Shown here: positions 20,701 to 30,613 of the stretch, piece after piece | How the letters are laid out: each line of letters opens with the position of its first letter | Position numbering within the stretch: the first letter of the stretch is position 1 | Source: Hortaea werneckii | Taxonomy: Eukaryota; Ascomycota; Dothideomycetes; Mycosphaerellales; Teratosphaeriaceae | Length of the DNA: 64,000 bases | Direction of reading: 5' to 3' | NCBI GenBank assembly: GCA_037044905.1 | Contig: JBAOKB010000126.1 | Span: 434,001-498,000, forward strand | Notes under the pieces: generated by a model | The model's input: only the letters and a program-made list of their open reading frames with translations | What the model was told of the DNA's origin: nothing | Database searches by the model: none | Program-made: the position numbers and the translations under genes

Positions 20701-23406
20701 CTTTGGCCTCGAAACACAATCCATACATGGGAGATCGGAGAGTGCCGATGGCAGCCCTGCTAGACAAAGCCTTGGTGGTATCCTTCGGCCTGCCGCGGAA
20801 ATGACCATGCAAGCCTTTGCGCCTACCTCAGCTCCAGCTCGCTGGCCGACAGCACCGCAGCTCTACTATCTGATGGCTTATTAGTTACGGATGACCTTCT
20901 TGCGCCACGCGTAAGACGAAAGGTACAGAGCCAGGTGAAATCAACTTGTTCCTCTTTGGCCAGGATCCTCCGGACTGCCAGGACTCACGATGATCCCATG
21001 CGAGCAGTCTCCCTATCCAGGGAGCTAGCCAAATGCGTGCCAATTTTCGCCAAACTCTTCCCAGTTGCGCCGTCATGCAAAGCGGATCTTGTTGCATTGT
21101 TACACGAGCTTGTGTGTGCTTTTGCAACTACAAACACCGACGTATCCTCCTTGCTGGGTCACCTAGATTCGGACAGCGCACATTCTTTCTTGAGGGTGAT
21201 CTTTCAATTAGACCGCCCTCTGCCTGGAGATGTCGACACCGAGATTATCATATGGAACTTTTTCACAGCCGTTCTGGAAAGCACGCAGAGTGCAGGGGGC
21301 CAAGCTGCGTTCGCCATGTATCTACTGACGGGGACGCCCCCAAGAGCGAACCGAGACCCAAAAGCTTCGATAGGTCACGGCAAAGACAATGGACAGACGA
21401 AGAGCATCCTCAATTACGCTCTCGACGAGCTGACCAATTTGAGCGCCATGAACCCCCGGCGTGCAGCGGCAATGCTGAAGTTCATCGCTGTGGCTCAGAG
21501 TGTCTGGGCATGGGCTACAGTCTCAGTACGCTCACATGCCGACTTCTTGACCAACTGTCTCGCATGGCTGGATCAGCTGCAACCGCCTCCACGCGCTGCC
21601 AATAACGCAGAAGCCCTGATATGTTCAAACGAACTCACCATGGCGGCGCATCTTTGCGAGATTCTCGCTGTCAATCTCCATGCCAGCTTGCAGACAGGTG
21701 ACAGTTCCGTGCTCAAGATGTTATCCCCGAAACTCAGCTTTCTGCAGCAGCACGGCAATCGTGTTGATGCCTACAACAGATCACTGCACCGCAATTTGAA
21801 TGACAACTTGACCAGAAAGTACCCAGCATGTGAGCTTGCGGACTTCAAACGAAGCCCGGCTAATCCAGCGCCACACGGCCGAAACTTCTACTACGATTTG
21901 GATCTGGCAAACGCTGTGCTCAGCTACGAGACGCTTTCCTGGTACGGCGATGAGGATCTTCGATCTCAGGGCTACGAAGCCGAAGTGACGCGTGCAAATA
22001 CCAATCTGAGCTTGGTGGACGCGCAAAAGCGATTACTCGATTCTTGGAAGCAGCTTGCGACGGTGCTCTCGGAATTTGCGGAGCATGACACTGCGTTACA
22101 ACCTGTGCTTGCGAAGGCGGCTCAAGCGTGCTTGTCGGCGAATGTGGAAGCGAACATCGACGAGCCTGGCACTGCGGATGTGCTTCAGGCACGAGCAGAG
22201 CTTGCGTTTATCCTGTTATCAAAGTTGATCGGGATGAAATGCTCCGACTCTGTCATGAAGGACATACTGCCCACAGCATGGGAGCTTGTGCGCACATCTC
22301 CAGTGGACTACGATGTAGCCACCGCTGAAGACGACTTGCGATACTACCGTGTCCTGCTACAGATCCTCTTCCTATCGCTCAAGCCGCATGCGTACATTCC
22401 GCTTTCGCCAGCTCGCGCTCCACGAGCGACTGATGCTCAAGAAGAGCCGAAGCCGACGCTACCCGTGTCTACTTCGAACAATCTGCTCGAGATCATCAAC
22501 AGGACGATCTTGCCCGGCTTCCGTGCTCTCTGCGGCAACCTCCACACAGACCTTCAGATGGCGCAACCAGCTGACTTCGCACTGCTCACCGCCCTGTTCA
22601 AATCCATACTCTCCGTTCAAGGAATCAGCCTTGCACACGCCCAGATCGCAGAACACGTCATTCGCTCTGGCGTCGTTCGCGGCGCATTAAGCCTCTACAG
22701 CTGGGCTGATCAGCTCGCTCAAGTCACACCAGGTCAGGACCCTGTATACGGCGAAGTGGCTGTTCACTTCATCCTCACGCTCAGCAGCGTATCGGGCGTT
22801 GGGGAGCAGATGGCTCTGGATGGCGTGCTAGCCCAACTCGGTAGCGCCAATCTCTCCAACTACTTCCGCAAGCGCAATGGCAAAGATCCCTTCGACGAGC
22901 CCGTCCGCATGTTCGCGATTTGGAACGAAGGGTTCCTGCCTCTTTGCTTAAATCTCCTCGATGCTGTTGGACCCGCCATTGCCGGGGAGGTTGCAGCTTT
23001 CCTGAACAGCTTCCCCGAGCAGTTGGCCAGGGCCGTAGACGCTTTCAAGACCGAACTCCCTCCCTACCGCCGCAAAGTAAACAGCGGCAACATCTCTCTC
23101 GGCCTGTTACGGGAAGCTAAAAGTCTGATCATGATAGCGATGATTCTACAATCGGACGTTGCCCGCGCAGCGGCAGAGGGCCTAAATGCTAGCGAAGTGC
23201 CACTGCTCGAGTATGACCTCGGCAATGCCAAGGCAGAGATGGAGAAGCTGAGCCGGACGCAAAGAAGCCTGGCGGATAAGATCATAGCGACGAATGAACG
23301 GGAAGCCGTTTGGGCGAAGACTCCAGGCAGTGGAGGTTCTGATACGCTACTGCAGGGGCTGGTGGTGCAGGAAGTACATAGGTGTTTAGCATTACTTGGA
23401 GAATAG
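17777..23406 (+). CDS. NUP192: NUP192/NUP205 inner-ring nucleoporin (one frame break)
   Basis: Large alpha-helical scaffold of the nuclear pore inner ring. The first frame (17777-20884, 1035 residues) and the second (to 23406, over 820 residues) are two parts of one protein of about 1,870 residues, the family size. The N-terminal half shows the Nup192-type EWQQRPADLLFEGPQ stretch, and the C-terminal half continues as helical repeats to the tail. The frames join without a convincing intron. The second frame is already protein-like upstream of the first frame's stop (LSSSSLADSTAALLSDGLLV), and adding one T to the TTT at 20816-20818 makes the reading continuous. I therefore treat the break as a one-base loss rather than two genes. 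Otherwise the gene is intron-free. Confidence 0.88.
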
Positions 23407-23824
23407 GTAGGATGATGGATATGGTCATTTGGGTATGTACTTTTAGAGCGAGGCGCAATGGCTTCAGTATAGAGCTTCCAGCGGGTTTGCCATGGCAGGA
23501 TATTCGGAATGCATTTGTTGTAGTGTAATGCGCAATGCGTGGCAGGATGTCTGATTGCGGCTGTGTTTGCTGGTCTTTGACTTTGTAATAACGATTGAGG
23601 AATGTTGCACGAGACACGCCCCACCCGGACTGCCTTTCTGGGTATTCCCATTATCTAATATGGAAGTTACAACCTCGTCTGTATCTCTACACTGCGACAT
23701 CATACCTTCACTTACCTAGGTAGTAGCCTCTTCATCCATCTCTCCCAAAGCTGAAAATAGCTTTGACCTCCTCGAACTCGTCATCCGCGTATCTACAATC
23801 GCATGAGCCGCTCTCAGAGCCATC
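23407..23824. other. Spacer between NUP192 and FYV10
   Basis: About 420 bp holding the NUP192 tail and the FYV10 promoter. It includes a TACCTAGGTAGTA near-palindrome at about 23715-23727, related in sequence to the repeats at 26.75 kb. Confidence 0.5.
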
Positions 23825-25081
23825 ATGTCTGAGCTTACCTCCACCAAGCTCGACCCCGATGCCCACCTCGTGCTCGAACAGCCGCTCCTCCGCCTTCCAC
23901 ACGAGCTCCTTCGCAAGAACCTCAAGAATGCCCAACGACAGATTGAAATGGCCAACAAAGGCATTACATCATCCCTCTCATCCGATGCAAAGAAACCCGA
24001 CGATGCCCTGGCCTCGCTAGATGCCACCCTCGCCAGAGCCCAGAACTTGAAGCGGAAGCTGGAGGCGTTACACAATGAGGAGAAGCAGCTACACCGGCAG
24101 CAGAAGGCGCGGGTGGAGCACTTGCAAGCACTGCACGAAATCCCAAGCCTAGCGGATGTCAAGTACGATTCATGGGCGCACCAGCGGCTAGACCGCTTAC
24201 TGGTCGACTATCTACTGAGGCAAGGCTACGTCGATTCGGCACGTCAGCTGGCGGCAGAGAGGCATGCGGAGGATCTGACAGATGTGCCGGTGTTTGAGGA
24301 GTGTGGCCGGATAGAGCAGAGTCTACGCCAGGGCACATTACAAGAGGCGCTGAGTTGGTGCACTGAGAACAAGCAGGCGTTGAAGAAGACGGAGAGCAAG
24401 CTCGAGCTGGAGCTAAGGCTGCAGCAGTTCATCGAGATGGTGCGCGAGGGCCAGATGGGCAAGCTGATGGAAGCCATAGCCCACGCGAGGAAACACTTAG
24501 CCGGAGGTCAGGACGTGGAGTTTGGACTGCGAGCAGGCGGACTGCTTGCGCATCCTCCTGAGACTCTAGTAGAGCCATACCAGGTAAGCTGCAAAAAGCC
24601 ACGTGAACCTCTCCACATGGCATGCTAACATACATTTGTACAGGCCATGTACTCCACGGACCGATACCAGCATCTAGCGACACTCTTCCTCCAAACCCAC
24701 CATAACCTCCTCTCTCTCCCCTCCCAACCCCTCCTACACATCGCCCTCTCGGCCGGCCTCTCCGCTCTCAAAACACCTACCTGCCACTCCATCCACGCCG
24801 CGCAGCCCAGCACACTCACTGGCTCCCCAGTCTGCCCAATCTGCAGTACCGAGCTCAACGAGCTGGCCAAGGGGGTGCCATACGCGCATCATACCAAGAG
24901 CTATATGGAGGATGACAGCGTAGTCTTGCCGAATGGAAGGGTCTTTGGCCGAGAAAGGCTGAAGCTGTTGAACGAGAAATTGGGCACCCGCAAGGGGAGG
25001 GTGAGGGATCCGACGGAGGGCTTAAATGGCGAGGAATGGGCTTGGGAAGATGGTATCGTGAGAAAGGTCTACATTTCTTGA
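23825..25081 (+). CDS. FYV10: FYV10/GID9, subunit of the GID/CTLH ubiquitin ligase
   Basis: Catalytic-pair subunit (with Rmd5/Gid2) of the GID E3 ligase that degrades gluconeogenic enzymes such as fructose-1,6-bisphosphatase. Two exons (23825-24583, 24644-25081) flank a 60-nt intron, giving 398 residues. The N-terminus has the family segment LLRLPHELLRKNLKNAQR and a coiled coil (about 60-110). LisH (RLLVDYLLRQGYVDSARQLA) follows, then CTLH (VFEECGRIEQSLRQGTLQEA), then CRA. The C-terminus has a degenerate RING (CPICSTELNELAKGVPYAHH) ending LPNGRVFGRERL, typical of Fyv10/MAEA rather than Rmd5. The splice junction falls in the CRA domain and keeps the frame. Confidence 0.94.
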
Positions 25082-25242
25082 GAACAGGGGCTTAGTATTG
25101 CTACTGTACTCAGCGAGGTTTTGGTACTACAGCGTTTCAGAGATCACTATCTAAAGGGATCTTGCGCGCTGTGCTCAAGACTTGTGTGTACGACTGATAA
25201 GCCACTCCAATGCGCGCCGTCTTGAGGCTACTCCGGACGTAG

Positions 25243-26025
25243 CTAGACGCCTACGAAGTCGACGCTATACGAAACATCATCCACGAAGATGCTTGTTCGA
25301 TTGGCCTCGTCCGTCAGAAAATCCGGCAATGTGAAAGTAATGGAATCGAAAGGCCCATAGTTCGTCAGACCCACAAGATCCTCCGGCCCAACATATGCCA
25401 GGCCTGCGCAACCGCCACCATTCAGCATCTGCGAGCCGAGCTGCTCACAATCGCCTATTTGGACACTGTCAGCACACCATTTGAAGAGGTCGATATCGCA
25501 CCCTGACCTACCAATGATCGGCGTATAATCAGCGTACGCAAAGTATCCTTCTCCGCCTATACCTCCGGTTGCGGTCACTTCGATGGTGCAGTTCACGGGT
25601 GCATTCGCGTAGCCCGGCGCACGACCCGGCTTGGAGCATCCAAAGTAGAAGCCCTCAAGTTGCACTTTCTGATTCTGCTCTGCCGGCGTGATGGTTCCAT
25701 TAGGCGGGAAGTACTTCCTTGCAAGGGTCGTGTCGTTCTGCTCGTACACAGGAGGCATCTGCCCATACTGCTCAGGCGAGGCCGGGATAAGGAAGTAGGT
25801 GGTGGCGGTACCGGCGGGCTTTTGGATTTGGAGGTTCGTGTTGGACCAGCTTAGGCCCTGATAGGTGATGTTGACATTTTGAACGCCAGGCGAAGGGTCG
25901 AGGGCGGCTGCATCTGATTCCTCAAATGTTGCGCGGTACGTCGTGCCTGTCACTACGTTGATAGCTGGAGTGGCGTTGGCAAGGAGCGCTCCTGCAGACA
26001 GAGCTATGATGAGAGGCGTGAGCAT
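25243..26025 (-). CDS. Secreted protein of unknown function
   Basis: Starts MLTPLIIALSAGALLANATP, a clear signal peptide, although a longer in-frame leader exists to 26145. The rest is rich in Gly, Thr and Asn-X-Thr sequons, has several Cys and no transmembrane segment, and ends SIFVDDVSYSVDFVGV, resembling the closing strand of a beta-sandwich. A 57-nt stretch at 25511-25455 has a GTAGGT donor, a GCTGAC branch site and a TAG acceptor, and is a multiple of three without stop, so it is probably an intron. The spliced protein is about 241 residues and the unspliced one 260. Convergent with FYV10 (161 bp between stops). Possible roles are cell wall or effector-like; nothing in the sequence decides. 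Confidence 0.72.
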   Translation of the reverse strand: MLTPLIIALSAGALLANATPAINVVTGTTYRATFEESDAAALDPSPGVQNVNITYQGLSWSNTNLQIQKPAGTATTYFLIPASPEQYGQMPPVYEQNDTTLARKYFPPNGTITPAEQNQKVQLEGFYFGCSKPGRAPGYANAPVNCTIEVTATGGIGGEGYFAYADYTPIIGRSGCDIDLFKWCADSVQIGDCEQLGSQMLNGGGCAGLAYVGPEDLVGLTNYGPFDSITFTLPDFLTDEANRTSIFVDDVSYSVDFVGV

Positions 26026-27297
26026 AGTGTGTGCTTGATCTTCTTCATGCACTTGCGAATGGGTTGTGCTTGCGGACAGTGACGAATGAGAGTGCAGCTC
26101 AGAGATGGAAGACGAGAGGTATTGGCATTCCAGTTGTCTGCCCACCTTACATACCTACTTATACGGACGTCTCCAAAAGCATTCCGACTATCATCTGCAG
26201 GTGCAACTCGTCGTTACATCAGCGCTAGGCTGCGTAACCTTGCTCCTTCCTTCCGTTCCTTTATTCTGTCAAGGTTGCAACAACGACGAACAACCTGGAT
26301 ATTTCCCTTTGAGGACGTAACGCTAATGCAGGATGGTCTTCAAAGTGAAAGAGCACTGTGGAGGAGAAGAGCTCAGCTTGGTGGCAAGTACCACCTCGAA
26401 ATGCTTTGGGTGTCCATCGCGTAAAGCATGTAAAAAAAGGTGAGGTCGGTTCAATGCACGTTGAATAGGATGATGCATGAACAGTCAATGGAAGCTTCGC
26501 CATCTGTAGTCAAGTGTTCCTGCAGATCCCATTGCTGATCACCACTGCTATGCTGACTGAATGGCGGAGGGAGTTCGCCGAAGGCGTTGCGGAGGGTGCG
26601 GTGCATTGGTCGTGTTCCATACCGGCGTTTCGTGAGCAGGCAGCTTTACACAGGCGTGACAGGGGATGAGGAAGCGGTCATGATGCGCAAAAGACTTCCG
26701 GTGTGCCTTCAGAATTCCGGGCACAAGGCAGCTACTGTATTCTACCTCCTACATAGGTAAGCTACCTACATAGGTAAGGTAGGTACATAGGATCTGCATT
26801 GGGAGATGGGTAGAACCTCTGGGCTTGATGTTGGGTAATGGGGAAGCAAGAAGCCACCACTTCGGCTTCCACACTGTGATGCACAAAGCTGGCAACCAGA
26901 TGCACACAATGACACACCGTCTCAATCAGGTCAGAAACAGAAGCAATTCGACAGACCGGTCGAGAAGTGTTCGAGTTTGATTAATGCCCACTCGAACCCG
27001 CCGCAGAGGTGCCCCTCATCGCGATGGTGACCACAGCCCCGCTGTCAGAACGTCACAGGAGCGTCATATGGCCACACGAGCTTTACACGATTTTCTTGAG
27101 ACTTATTACTTACGTGTGAAGGAAGGCACTGTCAAACAACCCACTTCTCACACATTCAGCCAGACTATCAGAACCTTTGTTGTCAAAGCTACTTTTGCGT
27201 ACAGGTGAGCAGCGCCTTCATCACTGTGACTTTATCAATGAGCATTCGTTGACGCCAGGCGGCACAGCACCACCTATCCAAAACACAGACAGTAACC
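26026..27297. other. Intergenic with short repeats
   Basis: 1.27 kb between divergent genes. It holds the promoter of the secreted protein, a pair of CTACCT/ATAGGTAAG repeats at 26742-26778 and the upstream region of the small hydrophilic protein gene. Open frames are short and not protein-like. Confidence 0.55.
26742..26778. repeat. Tandem imperfect repeat, CTACCT...ACATAGGTAAG
   Basis: Two adjacent copies (26742-26761 and 26762-26778) share CTACCT and ACATAGGTAAG. A partial third copy (GGTAGGTACATAGG) follows to about 26791. The arms are near-complementary (CTACCT/AGGTA), giving hairpin-like potential. Confidence 0.8.
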
Positions 27298-27931
27298 ATG
27301 GCTTCCGGACTCGGCATGCAGGGTGACCAGATCACCAAGGAGGATGTCAGACGCGTTGAGCACGAGGAGTCTGCAGGCCACAAGGCCGGCAACATCCCCG
27401 CCGGCTCTGATGCCGCCGCCATGCAGGTAAGATCGCAATTACTCTTCCTCAGCACAAAGCAGCAAGTTGACACTGGCCAAGTCCATGATGGACAAGCAGA
27501 ACCAGAACAAAGGCGAGGTTATTGAGGAGCGCAAGGGCAACCTTCCTCTCCCTGACCAGCCCCCAACCAAGTCCGACTTCAACAGCGCCGACGCGAGCAC
27601 TGTCAACGTCGGCTCCGGTGGCGTGAGCGACACCTTCTCCAAGGGCAACGACGCCCTTCGCGAGCCAGCCACTGGTGACAGCGCAGTGAGGACAGACGGC
27701 AACGCATTCATGGTGAACACCAAGGCTCAGGGCGTTGGCCGTGAAGCTATGGAAGGCGGCCTCCCCAACGACGCGGTCGCAAGAGACGCCAAGGACAAGG
27801 CTGGCCTTGCAGACACCACCAACAAGGACTACGGCTACCCCAGAAGAACGACCCGACTTCATAAGGGCGTGATACGAGTTATGAGCAATCCAGTTCACAC
27901 GAGCATTAGGGAGGAGCAAGGATTTGCATAG
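27298..27931 (+). CDS. Small hydrophilic LEA/SMP-like protein
   Basis: Exon 1 27298-27426, a 55-nt intron 27427-27481, exon 2 from 27482. The product is hydrophilic, rich in Gly, Asp, Asn and Lys, and has no signal or membrane segment. The segment around GNIPAGSDAAAMQSMMDKQN, which spans the splice junction, resembles the seed-maturation-protein (SMP) motif of LEA-type proteins, so a desiccation or stress role is plausible; that is inference. The frame as given ends at 27931 after an Arg-rich tail (YPRRTTRLHKG). If the CCCC at 27838-27841 were CCCCC the protein would instead end GYPQKNDPTS at 27864, a more natural tail, so the last 30 residues are doubtful. It lies in tandem with the similar-style gene at 28.5 kb. 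Confidence 0.75.
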
Positions 27932-28518
27932 CATTCTACTAAAACCGCAGGAGGCTGCGATGCTTTCAACGACTCTATAGATGACGAAAATTCCCGTTCA
28001 ATCTTATGCTGTCCAATCACCGTTTCCACATTGCAGAATGTTTTTCATCTTGTCAGTGCCTCTTGAAGTAAGTGCACTGTTAGGTGGGCTTCCTGTGTTT
28101 GTAGCTGTCACCAAGCATCGTGGTAACGACCATGAATCATGGATCTTGTTGCTGTGCTAATTGGGTATTGAAACCAGAAGACACCAGCATGCCGATTTTA
28201 TCACTGTGATCACAGTGTATTGAACGCGTCTCGCATGTGAAGGGCATATTTGCCCCTCCAACCTGAGCCCCGCTTTCGACGTCATCCGACGGCTTGACAC
28301 ACGCATTTATCGAGCAACATCCGCATCATATGGGTGTAATGGGCAACGAGTACCTGCATATTAACCGGCATGCTCGCACAGATTCTGCTTGTCTCGATGC
28401 TGTCCAGTCATCTTTCCTTCATCAGTACGAACCCAGCTCTTAAAGCTCGAAATCAGACTTGACATTTCAATACCAAGGCAACAAGACAACGACATCGATT
28501 GATAAATCAAAACCCAAC
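27932..28518. promoter_or_regulatory. Promoter of the second hydrophilic gene
   Basis: 587 bp. It holds a perfect 16-bp palindrome at 28202-28217 and one CCCCT stress-response-type element at 28253-28257, 260-320 bp upstream of the next start. The combination would suit a stress-induced gene, which is inference. Confidence 0.45.
28202..28217. promoter_or_regulatory. Perfect 16-bp palindrome CACTGTGATCACAGTG
   Basis: Self-complementary over its full length, with no spacer. It lies about 300 bp upstream of the start at 28519, where a dimeric transcription factor could bind. No named fungal factor with this exact site comes to mind. Confidence 0.55.
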
Positions 28519-29232
28519 ATGTCTTCCTCTGCAGGCGCCAAGGTCAGTCAGAAAAAGCATCTCATCCGGTTGCCTTTGGATGCTAACATTCGACTTTAGG
28601 TAACCAAGGACCCCTCGACCTTCCAAGACCCCAAGAACGAAGGCCCAGGCGTCGTAACGTCTGACTCTCTCGCCGGCCAGTCAGTCAAGGAAGGCGGCTC
28701 CTTCGCCGCGAACTCCGATGCCCGTGGTCCCATGGGTCAACCCTCAAGCTCAACCACAACAAACACAACCGACACCAGCGGGGCCAAAGTCCTCGGCGCC
28801 GCACCCACCGCCGAGGCACGTGAGGCTTCCGACGGCTGGAATGAGAGCGCCCAGCTGAACGCCGGTCGCAACCTAGGCTCTGGCGCGGGCCCGACCTACT
28901 CCGCCCAAGCCTCCGGCGGAGCAGGCGGCGCAGGTCTTCCACCGCCCGGTTCCGGCCAGGGCGCTGCTGCGCCGGGATACGCTTCCCACCCCGCCCCATC
29001 CATGGGCGACAACTTCCTGCCCAAGGGCCAGAATCTGCAAGAGGGCGGTTTCAGTTCCGAAGACCCTAACGCCAGCTACACGAGTGATATCGGGGGTCAG
29101 AACGATCCCGGTCGCGCGGCACTTGGGGCTTTTGAGGCGAGAGATGTCCCAGTGTCGGGGGGCGCGGGCGCTCGGGGTCAGAATGTCAGCGGGGACGGTC
29201 AATTTAACAACCTTGATGAGACCAGCGCTTGA
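28519..29232 (+). CDS. Small hydrophilic Gly/Ser/Ala-rich protein
   Basis: Exon 1 is only 24 nt (28519-28542, MSSSAGAK). A 57-nt intron (28543-28599, with TGCTAAC branch) follows, and exon 2 is 28600-29232, giving 218 residues. The product has almost no hydrophobic core and many Gly, Ser, Ala and Pro. Its most structured-looking part is NFLPKGQNLQEGGFSSEDP followed by SDIGGQNDPGRAALGAFEAR near the C-terminus. This pattern (LxEGGF...IGxxxDPGR) recurs, to my memory, in fungal proteins of unknown function. Composition and tandem position with the 27.3-kb gene suggest a shared stress or spore role. No enzymatic motif is seen. Confidence 0.8.
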
Positions 29233-29888
29233 AGAAGTGCATAAGAGGGACAGTCGCGATGGGCTAAGAACATGAAAGGTGATGGACGTAGCATATGGCT
29301 GGTAGATAAATCTTCGACTGCATTAGATTTAGCTCAATGACTTGGGAGATCCACCGTCGAAAACGTGAAATGCCCTTCAGAATGCCTTCACAAAGTCCCG
29401 TTTGTAATTCAAATGACAGAACTCACTGAATTTCGTAGCCCAAGCGCTCGGATGTCTTTCGACTGGCGGGTGGTGGTAGCTCCATGGCCATCCGTGACGT
29501 GCGTGAATTGGTTTGGAAATTGGAACAGACAGACTATGCACGGCGGTCCAGTTAGTGAATCCGGAGAGCGCAAAGGAAGAATTTCACGCCCATGTGATGG
29601 GGGGGGATTAGTGACTTGATGACACTGTAAATCAAAGTACCTCCTTGAACTACAACATTCCTCAGCCCGATTCATAACGGATACGACCAGACTGGCCATT
29701 ATTTGCCATGAGTTTAAGCCACCGCTTCAATCCCCAAAACTCCATCGCTGAGAATTCCGTAAACGCTTGATAAACAGGATATCTTCGTAAGCCGTGTAAA
29801 GAAATGGGTTCGTGATGCCGTTATGATAGCTGAGGGAAAGCGTCATAGGCAATCCTTCACCCCTCCCTTAAGTGGTATCCGTCGTGAA
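29233..29888. other. Intergenic, no gene seen
   Basis: About 660 bp of 3' regions of the flanking genes. Open frames here are short and lack protein-like composition. Confidence 0.5.
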
Positions 29889-30067
29889 TTATTTGAAGCA
29901 GCTGAGCTTGCCAAGGCTGAATCGCCAGGGACCTTTGCGGACGCCGTGCCTGTCGACCACAACATTCGTACCTGGGTATGATTAGCAAAGGACGTTGATT
30001 TACAAAGGGTTGCGCTGAACGTACCCGCATGCTTGCCGCCGAAGTGCTTAGTCCACATCAAACCCAT
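29889..30067 (-). CDS. Candidate micro-protein gene, 41 residues, two exons
   Basis: Exon 1 30067-30025 begins MGLMWTKHFGGKHAG. A 53-nt intron (30024-29972) has a GTACGT donor, a GCTAAT branch site 9 nt before a CCCAG acceptor, and exon 2 runs 29971-29889. The spliced product is 41 residues, basic, ending GKLSCFK. Reading through the intron gives a 74-residue frame with a less natural second half. The exon-intron signals are all near-consensus at the expected spacing, which is why I call it. The family is unknown to me; without expression or a homologue it remains a candidate. Confidence 0.45.
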
Positions 30068-30613
30068 CTTGGAGAATTCTGTTTGCTAGCGGATGTGGTT
30101 TGTTTGGCTGAGCCTTATCTTCAAGGGAAATTGTTAATAGGTGCGCGTGTGTCGCTCCTTTGGTTGGTATGTGGTTGATAATTATTTGATGGATATAGAA
30201 CAATTTCCACAACCCAAAATGAAGGTAGGGGCAACGACTTTAAAGTTGGCAGTCGCCACAAAACAATGGCTGCTTGGCTGACATCACGTGCCAAGCCCGA
30301 TGACTGCACCGCCATATCACTACACGCGTAGGAGGCGCTGTTCACGCATTGCACTCTCACTGCCACTTGCGTCAACCAGGATTGGAGATGATTTACAAGG
30401 CTGTGTGGGAATTGTGTGTATGTTTGATGATGCATTTCCTTTTGAGTGGCAAAAGCCCAATTCCATACAATAAGCCTCTAAGGAAACCTTGGTCCTTTCA
30501 GAACGCCATGTTGTCCATCCACGCTATGCCCGGTTCCGCAAACTAAAGCAATGAGATTCGTAATCGTCCCATACATGTACACGTTATAGCCCTTCGATAC
30601 CAGCTTTTCTAAT
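30068..30613. other. Intergenic between the micro-protein and the wall-protein gene
   Basis: 546 bp, mixed sequence with several TTGG/CCAA words and no credible frame. It probably holds the micro-protein promoter and the wall-protein 3' end. Confidence 0.5.

Noticed and set aside
26742..26791. CRISPR-like or terminal-inverted-repeat transposon
   Set aside because: Units are adjacent, too short and without spacers, transposase or target-site duplication.
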